A stretch of 36,878 nt of DNA from Candidatus Moraniibacteriota bacterium (GCA_016182385.1 JACPGV010000008.1:1-36878); one strand, 5' to 3'. Counted from the first letter of the stretch, positions 1-9,189 are shown. The notes: generated by a model from the letters alone, not told the origin. Made by a program: numbers and translations.

Positions 1-177
1 ACGGGTTGTACCCAATCAAGCAATACCGGTGCCATTACACAAGATACTTCCGCTCTTATCTTTGGATCAAGAGGAGGGTCGTCACAGTTTTTCGATGGAA
101 AAGAAGATGAGATACGTATATATGACAGAGCGTTGTCGGCTGGAGAGGTTTCGAGTTTGTATAGTTACAATCATTGA
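1..177 (+). CDS. C-terminal end of a surface protein with a LamG/concanavalin-A-like domain (5' truncated by window)
   Basis: Open frame from base 1 to TGA at 175: ...TQDTSALIFGSRGGSSQFFDGKEDEIRIYDRALSAGEVSSLYSYNH*; 'F.G.iDeiRIYdRALSa.EV..LY' is the typical end of a LamG-like domain. Confidence 0.8.
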   Translation, partial: TGCTQSSNTGAITQDTSALIFGSRGGSSQFFDGKEDEIRIYDRALSAGEVSSLYSYNH

Positions 178-216
178 TAGTCAAGCGCTGGTTGTGTGAT
201 TGTGATAGTATAAAAA

Positions 217-237
217 ACCTCCCCGGAAAGGGGAGGT
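217..237 (-). terminator. Rho-independent terminator for the minus-strand gene 250-582
   Basis: CCTCCCC-GGAAA-GGGGAGG with A6 on the left, i.e. a T-tract after the stem on the minus strand. Confidence 0.75.
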
Positions 238-249
238 AAGAAGAGAGTG

Positions 250-582
250 TTATTTCTTTTTCTTTTCTGTTGGAGGAAGCGGTGGAGCGGGCATTTTACT
301 GCTTATCTCATCGAGTTGTTTAGCAGCATCTTCTGAGGAAATCGTTCCGTTAGCTTGTCCTTCCATAATGGCTTTGAAACGTGCATCCACTTCTTCTTGA
401 GGAATCGTTTCGAGTGTCTGTACCTCGTTTTCTCTATCGGCGTCGGTCTTCTCTTTTTTGGTGGTAGTGGTATCGACTGGATCGGTCCCTGTTTTATTGC
501 CGAGCGCTACAATAAGGACGAGTGTTATGATGCCGGCGATAAAGGTCACGATGAGTATTTTTTTTATGGTTTCCTTGGGCAT
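250..582 (-). CDS. Small single-TM hypothetical protein, charged/Pro-rich tail
   Basis: 110 aa ORF, N-terminal hydrophobic helix (ILIVTFIAGIITLVLIVALG), followed by its own terminator. Confidence 0.7.
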   Translation of the reverse strand: MPKETIKKILIVTFIAGIITLVLIVALGNKTGTDPVDTTTTKKEKTDADRENEVQTLETIPQEEVDARFKAIMEGQANGTISSEDAAKQLDEISSKMPAPPLPPTEKKKK

Positions 583-749
583 ATTTTTGTTTATTTATTA
601 ACGATGAAAAAAGTATCTCCAGTATACGACAGTTTCTTTTTTTTGAAAACAAGGTGTGTAGAAAGAACGATGTTTATTTTGTATATCCTTTAATTTCACC
701 TGTTAAAATTATACCACAAAAGGATACTTTTTGAAGGAGTGAGGGGGAG

Positions 750-778
750 TTGCTTGGAATAAAACTCCGTCGTATAAT
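750..778 (+). promoter_or_regulatory. Sigma-70-like promoter for the 838-3390 gene
   Basis: TTGCTT - 17 nt - TATAAT. Confidence 0.6.
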
Positions 779-837
779 AAACGTATCAACCTTGAGGAAA
801 GGTTTTTGGTGTTATCATTAATTATCTTTCAGAAAAT

Positions 838-3390
838 ATGCAATCTGAAAAACCGTCATTCGCGCGTTTTGGAGGGAAAATGAATTTTGCCGGTTCCGGC
901 AATCAAGATGTGTCTCAGACAGTGTCGTCTCAGGAGAATCTTTCAGATGAAAGAGGTTCGAGAACGGCGACTATTTTTGATATGGTTATTTCTGTTAGTC
1001 TCGTAGCGTTATTTTTTGGGCTGCCACTTTTTTTTACGGGAGTGACATTTCAGGGCATCGCCTTTGAAAAGCAGATGTATTTTTATTTTTGGTTACTCAT
1101 CGGCGTTGTCGCCTGGGCATCCAAAGGTGTTATCACGGGAGAGATGCGTATTCGTCGCACTCCGATTGATATTCCCATCGCTTTGTTTTGGTTGTTTTAT
1201 GTTGTGGTGTCGATTTTTTCCGTTGATCGTTGGCATAGCTTCTGGGGGTTTTTTGGCGATCCGTCACGAGGTATCATTTCTGTAACCGCTCTGGTGCTTG
1301 TGTACTATCTCGTCATGAGTCATTTTACGATCAAGCGTTTTCAATGGATGTTTTGGTCATTTTTACTTTCGGGATTTATTGTGACCCTGTGGAGTTTTCT
1401 TGTGGTGATGAAGATTTCTTTTTTGCCTGATGCGTGGGCCAAGTTTGCTCCCATGAGTCTTATTGGAACTATTTCTACATTAGGAATATTCCTTTCTTTG
1501 CTTATCCCGCTTGCTATTACTGCTCTTTTTGTATTGTGGAATAATGATACGGAAAAGAAAGTGCGTCGCATGGTGCTGACGGGGGTGATTTTTTTCGGTT
1601 TACTCCTCGCACTCTTTTTATTGCTCGCGCTCTATTCTTTTGTTTCCTACATTGTTCTTCTTGGTGGTTTAAGTTTTTTTGTCGTATATGTGCTTGCGCG
1701 TATTGTTCGGCCATCCGAACAGTGGACGTGGGTTCCAATGGTGGTGTTTGTTGCCGCGCTTATCTTCCTCATGATTGGTACCAATACCATCCCAAGAGCG
1801 AATCTCCCTATAGAAGTAGCTCCCAATTCAACGCTTTCTTGGCAGATTGCCAAAGAAAGTCTCAAAGAAGATTTTTTTGCCGGTGTTGGTTCCGCCAACT
1901 ACGGATATGCCTTTTCGATGTTTCGGCCTCATGAGTACAATCTGAATGCCTTGTATACTCTGCGTTTTTATCAAGGAACAGGTCTTTTCTTCGAGGCTTT
2001 GCCAACTATTGGCATCATCGGAACATTACTTTTTGTTGGTCTTTGGTTGACGTTTGTTTCTGTCGGTTTGTATCTCTTGAGTCATGACAAACAGCGCAAT
2101 AAACTCTATTCTCTCGGATTTTGGACGGTGGTGGTTATGTTATTTTTGGCAATGTTTGTTTCTGCTATCAATGGAACACTCATTCTCATAGGAGTATTGC
2201 TTGCGGCTCTTGCGCTCGCTATTTTGTTTTCCGAAAGTAATTCTGAAGAGCAGTATCTCCACCTTTCTCTCAAGGCGGCGCCGAAATTCGCCTTGGCCCT
2301 CGCGTTTATTTTCATGGTGATTTCTGCTGGTGTAGCATTTCTTTTCGTCTTTATGGGGAAAGTTTTCTTTGCCGATGTGTATGCCGGTAAAGCGGTCGGA
2401 CTTTCATCTTTGGTTGGACCGAGCGTTGATTCTGTTCGGTCTCTTTCGCACGCGACGGAAACGTATCCTCAGGAAGGACGCTATTATACTCGTTTGGCTC
2501 AGGAATATATGGCGCTTGCCAATATTGAGGCAGCGAAGGGCGAAAAAGATCGCGATACCGACAAAGTTGCTTCTTATGTGCGAAGCGCGGTGAGCACTGG
2601 AGAGCGAGGCAAAATGCTTATGCCAAACGATGTGATGGCCACAGAGTCTTTGGGACTTATTTATGAGAATGCCGGTTTGTATGCTTCTGACGCCCTTGTG
2701 AAGGCTGAGGAAATGTACAGGCGAGCATTGGAACTTGAGCCACGCAATCCTTTGTACTTTGTGAAGCTTGGACAGATTAAGAAATTAAACGGTGATCAAA
2801 AAGGCGAAGGAACCGAACGAGACGGTCTTTATAATGAAGCCAAGGCTTTCTTTGAAAAGGCTATTGAGGAGAAAGAAAATCTTGCTCCGGCTCATTATAA
2901 TCTCGCTGTTGTTCTTTCCCGTCTCAAGGATACCGATGGAGCGATAGAGCGGGCACGTGAGGCGCTTTCTTTTGATCGTGATAATCTTAATTACAAGTAT
3001 AATCTCGCCGTTTTGCATCAGGTGCGCGGTGATGGTGAAGATAAAAAAATAGCAGAGGACTTGTTTAAGGATATTCTTTCGGTCAATAGTAATTTGATCG
3101 ATGTGCATCTTTCACTCGGTCTTCTCTATGAAGGAGAAAATAAACGTGATCTTGCTATTGAGCAGTATCAAAAAATTCTTGATCTCTTGCCGAAAGATGG
3201 CGGTGATAATGTCAAAGAAACACGGGAACAAGTGGAGAAATTTATCACTAACGTAAGAAACGGTTCCGGAAACCTTAACAAAAAGAATGCTTCCACGAAC
3301 ATCACACCACCAACAGAAGAATCAGCAGCTCCTTTGCCACAGGTTCCGAGCACTCCTAATGAATCGCCATTTAATGCTCCTCAGCAATAA
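838..3390 (+). CDS. O-antigen ligase/polymerase-like (Wzy/WaaL) polytopic membrane protein with C-terminal TPR domain
   Basis: 850 aa; many TM segments, then TPR units (e.g. AEEMYRRALELEPRNPLYFVKLGQ, AKAFFEKAIEEKENLAPAHYNLAVVLSRLKDTDGAIERAREALSF). Confidence 0.85.
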   Translation: MQSEKPSFARFGGKMNFAGSGNQDVSQTVSSQENLSDERGSRTATIFDMVISVSLVALFFGLPLFFTGVTFQGIAFEKQMYFYFWLLIGVVAWASKGVITGEMRIRRTPIDIPIALFWLFYVVVSIFSVDRWHSFWGFFGDPSRGIISVTALVLVYYLVMSHFTIKRFQWMFWSFLLSGFIVTLWSFLVVMKISFLPDAWAKFAPMSLIGTISTLGIFLSLLIPLAITALFVLWNNDTEKKVRRMVLTGVIFFGLLLALFLLLALYSFVSYIVLLGGLSFFVVYVLARIVRPSEQWTWVPMVVFVAALIFLMIGTNTIPRANLPIEVAPNSTLSWQIAKESLKEDFFAGVGSANYGYAFSMFRPHEYNLNALYTLRFYQGTGLFFEALPTIGIIGTLLFVGLWLTFVSVGLYLLSHDKQRNKLYSLGFWTVVVMLFLAMFVSAINGTLILIGVLLAALALAILFSESNSEEQYLHLSLKAAPKFALALAFIFMVISAGVAFLFVFMGKVFFADVYAGKAVGLSSLVGPSVDSVRSLSHATETYPQEGRYYTRLAQEYMALANIEAAKGEKDRDTDKVASYVRSAVSTGERGKMLMPNDVMATESLGLIYENAGLYASDALVKAEEMYRRALELEPRNPLYFVKLGQIKKLNGDQKGEGTERDGLYNEAKAFFEKAIEEKENLAPAHYNLAVVLSRLKDTDGAIERAREALSFDRDNLNYKYNLAVLHQVRGDGEDKKIAEDLFKDILSVNSNLIDVHLSLGLLYEGENKRDLAIEQYQKILDLLPKDGGDNVKETREQVEKFITNVRNGSGNLNKKNASTNITPPTEESAAPLPQVPSTPNESPFNAPQQ

Positions 3391-3408
3391 AAATGGCTTT
3401 ATATCGGT

Positions 3409-3441
3409 AAAAAGAGTGGGCGCGAATGCCCGCTCTTTTTT
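3409..3441 (+). terminator. Rho-independent terminator after the Wzy-TPR gene
   Basis: AAAAAGAGTGGGC-gcgaat-GCCCGCTCTTTTTT. Confidence 0.8.
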
Positions 3442-3467
3442 ATGGAAGAAATCCTCGCGATGAACAC

Positions 3468-3496
3468 TTGACAGCTTTCTTTCGATTGCGTAAGAT
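3468..3496 (+). promoter_or_regulatory. Strong promoter of the 23S-5S operon
   Basis: TTGACA (3468-3473), 17 nt spacer, TAAGAT (3491-3496), ~460 nt upstream of 23S. Confidence 0.75.
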
Positions 3497-3853
3497 GAGG
3501 AGTACGAGTTAAAAGTCAGTTGTATTGATTTCTTAGCCAAAATCGACGTTTAATGAACGATCACCAAACAACATAGATGTACGTGCATTGTGAAGAGATA
3601 TAAGTCTCTCCGCAGGGAGAGGTTTTTATTTCCGCAGAAGCGCCTTAACAATTCAATTGTCTTTTTCGAGACGGTGACCCATCGTATGTCAGCGGAAAAC
3701 GGTGACATTGTTTCGAGATAGTCTAATAAATGTAAGGTCAAGTCATCGTTACCCAAAGTTTTGATTTTTTATCATAAATATTTGGGAAAGCGATGTAACA
3801 AGCAATTCTAAAACAGCGAGGAGAAAATGGATGTTTCCGTAGAGGAAATGTAC

Positions 3854-3876
3854 ACGAACATTCTTCGCTGTTAACC
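3854..3876 (+). other. 5' strand of pre-23S processing stem
   Basis: ACGAACATTCTTCGCTGTTAACC pairs over 23 positions (three G-U wobbles) with 8178-8200 GGTTAGCAGCGAAGAGTGTTTGT. Confidence 0.75.
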
Positions 3877-4453
3877 GATCGTCCGTGAGCGCTTTGTTTT
3901 GCAGAGCGTTTGCGGACGAAGTCCGTCGTCTTATGACGACGTGACGGGAGAAAAAAAGAAGGTTACTTAACGCATGGTGTGGATGCCTTGACTCACGCAA
4001 GCGATGAAGGACGTAGGAGGCTGCGATAAGCCTCGGGGAGCTGTCAACCAAGCTGTGATCCGGGGATTTCCGAATGGGGCAACCCCATCCGTTTTTACGG
4101 ATGAACCGCATCTGAATTCATAGGATGCCGTAGCGCACCCTGGGAACTGAAACATCTTAGTACCAGGAGGAAAAGAAATTAATAAAGATTCCGAAAGTAG
4201 TGGCGAGCGAAATCGGAATAGCCTAAACCACCGAGCTTGCTCGAGTGGGGTTGCAGGGCTTGTGGACTCGATTGATCGGGGTCCAATGCTTTTTTCTAGG
4301 AGAATAGTCTGGAAAGACTAACCATAGGGAGTAATAGTCTCGTATCTGAAAGAAGAAAGTATAGGATGCACAAGTTCCTAAGTAGGACGGGGCCGGAGAA
4401 ACCCCGTTTGAATCCGGGAGCACTAACTTCCAAGGCTAAATATTGCGTGAGAT

Positions 4454-4490
<37 letters not shown>

Positions 4491-5898
4491 CATCCCGATA
4501 AGGGAGGTGAAATAGAACTGAAACTCCATGCTAACGAAGAGTGGGAGCCGTAATTTATTATGGTGACCGCGTGCTTTTTGCAGCACGATCCAACGAGTTA
4601 GTTCTACGCGGCATGTCTAAGGGATGATGAGTTCCGGAGACACAGTGAAAGCGAGCCTGAATAGGGCGAATACGTCGCGTGGACTAGACCCGAAGCCAGA
4701 CGAGCTACATATGAACAGGGTGAAGCGCGGGTAAAACCGCGTGGAGGCCCGCACCCACTAGCTGTGCAATTCTAGGGGATGATTTGTGTGTAGGGGAGAA
4801 ATTCCAATCGAGTTTGGCAATAGCTGGTTCTCTCTGAAATAGCTTGAGGGCTAGCGTCTTGTAAATTATACCCGAGGGGTAGAGCTACTGGATGAGAATT
4901 CGCCGTAAGGTAGGATTTTCAACCAAACTCCGAATACTCGCGGTATCTACCAAGGCAGTCAGTACTCCGGGGCTAAGCTCGGAGCACAAAAGGGAAACAG
5001 CCCAGATCGCAAGCTAAGGTCCCTAAATCTGTATTAAGTGGGAAAGGAAGTGAAAACTCTCAGACACTTAGGAGGTTGGCTTAGAAGCAGCCATCCTTTA
5101 AAGAGTGCGTAACAGCTCACTAATCTAGAGTTTTCGCGCCGACAATGTAACGGGGCTAAATACAGTACCGAAGCTGCGGATTGTATCGCAAGATACAGTG
5201 GTAAGAGAGCGTTCCGTAGGCGCCGAAGCAGAAGGGTGACCGACTGTGGAGCGTACGGAAGTGAGAATGTTGGAATGAGTAACCGCAATGAGGGTGAGAG
5301 CCCCTCACATCGAAAGTCTAAGGTTTCCTGGGCCATGATGATCATCCCAGGGTTAGTCGGTCCTAAGGCGAGGCTGAAAGGCGTAGTCGATGGACAACAG
5401 GTTAATATTCCTGTACTGCTTGCATATTCGAAGGAGAGACGCATCTCTGTACCTTTTGCCCCTTAATGGATTGGGGTTTGGTTTTCGAGGAAGTCATACA
5501 GGCAAATCCGTATGACATTATTCCAATGAAAATTGACGACGCTCGTAGCAATACGGGTTAAGAAGAGGGAGCGGGGTGCCAGGAAAATCTTCTAAGTTAT
5601 GTATGCAAGCAACCGTACCGCAAACCGACACAGGTGGACTGGGCGAGTAGCCTAAGATGAACGGGAGAGCATTCGTTAAGGAACTCGGCAAAAAAGCTAG
5701 GCGTACGTTTGCAATATGCCTTGCCGACCGCAAGGTCGGCCGCAGCGAAAGTTTTTCAAGCGACTGTTTACCAAAAACACAACTCTCTGCAAACCCGTAA
5801 GGGGAAGTATAGGGGGTGACACCTGACCAGTGCCGGAACGTTAACGGGAGCGGTGCAAGCCAATCCCCGAAGCGCCGGTGAACGTCGGCGATAACTAT

Positions 5899-6701
5899 AG
5901 AACGATTGTAGTTGTAAAATTTGGCTATTTGCTGGAAACCCCGAAGGTATCAGTATGTACTCGTCTCAAAAGAGGCAGTGAAAATCATATTGATGAGAGC
6001 ATTACAAGATGCGAGTCGGACAATCAGCAGGAAAGACTCCTATAAACTTATATTTTATGCAACAGAAAAACGATGCATGGTTGAAACGAATTCCGCCTGA
6101 GGTAGGCCACTATTTAGCTGGTTTTGCTGATGGAGAAGGAAGTTTCATAGTAAGTTTACGACAGCGCATGGATCATACACTTGGATGGCAAGTCGTCTTA
6201 ACTTTCAATGTTGCTCAGAAAGAGAGCTATATTTTGGCACAATTCAAGCGGTATCTTGGTTGTGGAAGAGTACAGGAAAGAAAAGACGGGGTTTGTTATT
6301 ATGTGTGTGCGAATCCACTGGCAATTCAAGAGAGAGTAATTCCTTTTTTTAAGCGTTTCGTGTTTCGATCGCAAAGAAAAAAGAAAAATTTCTCAATCTT
6401 CTGTCAAATTGTAGAAAAAGTTTTTCGTAAAGAGCATCTTACGCAAGTTGGATTAAATGAAATTATTCAACTTCGAGAAGAGCTCAATTTTGGTAGGGGA
6501 AGAACACGAAAGTTCAGCCTCTCCGATTATGAAAAAACTCAAAAAGAGAATCCTCAGAGACTATACGCCAAACCGCGAGTATTCCGAAAGGAGCGTAACG
6601 CGGATGATATAGTCCGATCTCATAGGTAACTATGAGTTTGATCTTCTGCTACTAATAGAGATCAAAAAAAGCAAGAATATTCTTGCTAAACATAGGGCAC
6701 G
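5899..6701 (+). mobile_element. Group I intron 1 (803 nt) at 23S position 1917 (E. coli numbering), with LAGLIDADG ORF
   Basis: 5' exon ends ...AACUAU(5898), intron ends in G (6701), 3' exon AAUCGUCCUAAGG. IGS 5902-5913 ACGATT-GTAGTT: GUAGUU pairs with AACUAU (P1, U-G at splice site), ACGAUU pairs with AAUCGU (P10). Core: P 'TTTGCTGGAAACCCC', Q 'CAATCAGCAGG' (P4), R 'GACTAT' 6559-6564 with S 'ATAGTC' 6609-6614 (P7), P8 CCGCG/CGCGG. Confidence 0.93.
6057..6629 (+). CDS. LAGLIDADG homing endonuclease (single motif), intron-encoded
   Basis: GHYLAGFADGEGSFIVSL motif; the ORF track starts at 6009, but ATG 6057 lies just upstream of the conserved domain. The 3' end overlaps ribozyme elements R/P8/S. 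Confidence 0.9.
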   Translation: MQQKNDAWLKRIPPEVGHYLAGFADGEGSFIVSLRQRMDHTLGWQVVLTFNVAQKESYILAQFKRYLGCGRVQERKDGVCYYVCANPLAIQERVIPFFKRFVFRSQRKKKNFSIFCQIVEKVFRKEHLTQVGLNEIIQLREELNFGRGRTRKFSLSDYEKTQKENPQRLYAKPRVFRKERNADDIVRSHR

Positions 6702-6735
6702 AATCGTCCTAAGGTAGCGAAATTCCTTGGCAGGT

Positions 6736-7212
6736 AAACCGACAGAATTGCCTGCATGCCGTGGTGACATGGCATTAGTAATCCGGCTTATAACGGTGAA
6801 GCCTAAGACCTATTGTGCTAAAATTACAGCATAATAAGTTATGGTAATACCGTGGGAAGTTTTCTGAATGAAATCAGAATAACCCCGTAACGACTGATGC
6901 GAAAGCAGAGGCTCATAGAATATGGGCAACACGCCGGCTCTTATCATCCAAAGAGAAACATATGGATTTTGCTTCTTACATTTCCGGTTTTGTAGTCAGA
7001 TAAAATGAGAGATTTCAAAATCTTTCATCACATTTGTAAGGATATTTACGTTGCAAAACACTTGAACTCAGATTCTCTATGCCAAATTATTCAACAGGCA
7101 TATCAAATGAATGGTTCGGGGAAAAGGAAATATAAGAAAGCAGAACTCCTACGTGTTCTGGATAAGATGAAGATATAGTCTAATGAAGCGCGAAAGCGTG
7201 AGATATACAATG
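6736..7212 (+). mobile_element. Group I intron 2 (477 nt) at 23S position 1951 (E. coli numbering)
   Basis: 5' exon ...GGCAGGU(6735); intron ends in G (7212); 3' exon AAGUUCUGUCCCGCAUGAAAGG. IGS 6741-6755 GACAGAATT-GCCTGC: GCCUGC pairs with GCAGGU (P1, U-G at splice site); GACAGAA pairs with UUCUGUC (P10). S-like element AAGATATAGTCT (7170-7181); putative P4 ACGGT/ACCGT. Confidence 0.85.
6962..7178 (+). pseudogene. Degenerate, internally deleted LAGLIDADG homing endonuclease remnant
   Basis: 6962-7003: MDFASYISGFVVR* (start of a '.YISGFVDGEG' motif), then, in another frame, 7005-7178: MRDFKIFHHICKDIYVAKHLNSDSLCQIIQQAYQMNGSGKRKYKKAELLRVLDKMKI*, matching the C-terminal style of bacterial 23S intron LAGLIDADG proteins. 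Confidence 0.8.
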
Positions 7213-7497
7213 AAGTTCTGTCCCGCATGAAAGGTGTAACGACTTGAAAACTGTCTCAACGAACATCCCGGTGAAATTGCAATGACGGTAAAGATGCCGT
7301 CAACCTACAGCAAGACGAAAAGACCCCATGGAGCTTTACTACAACTTGGTATTGACTCTACGTTTTTGCTGCCGAGCATAGGTGGGAGACTACGAAACAC
7401 CTCTTCAGGGGGGTGCGGAGTCATCACTGGAATACCACCCTGTAAAAATGTAGATTCTAACCTGCCGCCGTAATCCGGCGGGGGAACAGTGCCTGGT

Positions 7498-7532
<35 letters not shown>

Positions 7533-7750
7533 CAACGGAGGCGTTTACTAAGGTTCTCTAGGTCCGGATGGAAATCGGGCCGATAGCGCAAAAGCACAAG
7601 AGAGCTTTACTGAAAGACCGATCAGTCGATCAGTTACGAAAGTAGAATTTAGTGAACCGACCATCACTCGTAGGAGTGTGGAAGATCATCAGATAAAAGT
7701 TACCCTGGGGATAACAGGCTGATCTTGCCCAAGAGTCCATATCGACGGCA

Positions 7751-7810
<60 letters not shown>

Positions 7811-7999
7811 TGGCTGTTCGCCAATTAAAGCGGTACGTGAGCTGGGTTCAAACCGTCGTGAGACAGGTTGGTTTCCTATCTGCTGTAGGCGTGTGTTGCT
7901 TGAGAGAACTCCTTCTTAGTACGAGAGGACCGGAAGGAACGAACCTCTGGTGTATCTGCTGTTCCGCCAGGAGCACCGCAGAGTAGCTATGTTCGGGCA

Positions 8000-8032
<33 letters not shown>

Positions 8033-8177
8033 GAGCTCAAGATAAGGCAACGTCACGGACTTGTCCGTGAAGGATTTCCTAGAAGATGACTAGGTTGATA
8101 GGCTATAGGTGGAAGCCCTGAGAGGGGTTAAGCCAAGTAGTACTAATATATCTGTATAACTTTCTTTTTTTCTGCAT

Positions 8178-8200
8178 GGTTAGCAGCGAAGAGTGTTTGT
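8178..8200 (+). other. 3' strand of pre-23S processing stem
   Basis: Complement of 3854-3876. Confidence 0.75.
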
Positions 8201-8242
8201 AAAAGACAATACAATACGAGACAGACAAATAATTTGGAGAGG

Positions 8243-8364
8243 AATGTTTCCGGTGCCTCTGGCGATAGGGAAACACCTGATCCCATACCGAACTCAGCAG
8301 TTAAGCCTATCAGCGCTGATGGTAGCCTTCAGTGGCAAGAGTAAGTCGGTGCCGGGAACATTCT
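8243..8364 (+). rRNA. rrf: 5S ribosomal RNA
   Basis: GAATGTTTCCGGTGCC...GGAAACACCTGATCCCATACCGAACTCAGCAGTTAAGCC...GGTGCCGGGAACATTC; terminal stem GAATGTT/GAACATTC. Confidence 0.93.
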
Positions 8365-8420
8365 TCTTCAAATATAGAGAATTACAAACGCAGCCCGCAC
8401 AGGGTTGTTTTTCGTTGGTA

Positions 8421-8447
8421 TTGACTTATTACTGGGGGGGGTAGAAT
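8421..8447 (+). promoter_or_regulatory. Promoter-like element with G8 tract in the spacer
   Basis: TTGACT - TATTACTGGGGGGGG (15 nt) - TAGAAT. Confidence 0.45.
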
Positions 8448-8465
8448 ATATAAGTAAAACATCAA

Positions 8466-8648
8466 ATGGTGAGGCGCGGAAACGAATTTTTTCAACAAGG
8501 AGATTTGGATATGGCAATGAGAAGATACAACCAGGCATAATTGCTGAATCCGGAAAACCCAGACGTATAGATTGGTTTTGGGAATATCCTCAAAAAGAGA
8601 GGTTATGAAAAAGAGATTGAAACAATGTTTCAAAAAGCGGTTAAGTAA
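8466..8648 (+). pseudogene. Fragment of a TPR-protein gene with two in-frame stops
   Basis: One frame reads MVRRGNEFFQQGDLDMAMRRYNQA*LLNPENPDV*IGFGNILKKRGYEKEIETMFQKAVK*; TPR-like, stops TAA 8538 and TAG 8568. Confidence 0.65.
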
Positions 8649-8671
8649 TTTATCATTAATAATGAAGCAGT

Positions 8672-9028
8672 ATGCAATCAATAAAAGGCGTGCTGGTCGG
8701 AGTAATTATTCTTTCTGTGATGGGAGCCTTTTCTTTCTTCCCAGCTGATGCTTTGGCAAAGTCGAAGAAGGGCGGTGCAAAATACATCAAATATAAAAGT
8801 GGGACCGTTTGTGTATCCAAAGGAAGCAATCCTTTTTTTGAAGCTCAAAGAAGCTATGCCCCGACGACAGGCGGTCAAGTAAATTATTCAAACAGACGGT
8901 GCTTAACAAAAAATCAATTTGCAAAAAAGATTGCGAAATATTGTGTTGTTTCGTCACAAAACTACAATGCAAAAAATTGTAACAAGCTAAATGCGGCAGC
9001 CAAGAAGGCGAAGAAGTTGAAAATATAG
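8672..9028 (+). CDS. Small exported Lys-rich protein with four Cys in the mature part
   Basis: Signal peptide MQSIKGVLVGVIILSVMGAFSFFPADALA followed by a basic 89-aa mature region. Confidence 0.7.
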   Translation: MQSIKGVLVGVIILSVMGAFSFFPADALAKSKKGGAKYIKYKSGTVCVSKGSNPFFEAQRSYAPTTGGQVNYSNRRCLTKNQFAKKIAKYCVVSSQNYNAKNCNKLNAAAKKAKKLKI

Positions 9029-9189
9029 CGTCAACAGCGTGTTTGGTGACTGTTTTTCGTTGATATTGACTTGTTTAGGGTTCAGGGAAAGTTTCTTTGA
9101 GATATTTTTATTATTTTTTCAAAAATACAAAAAAAAATAATAAAAACTTATTCTTCATACAGTTTTTTCTTTATGGGAGGCGTGGTATA

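Noticed and set aside
8466-8648. Alternative genetic code (stop reassignment) as explanation for in-frame stops
   Set aside because: Stops are TAA and TAG, while TAA, TAG and TGA all terminate intact genes here (e.g. secG and trpS end in TGA); CPR code 25 (TGA=Gly) is not supported.
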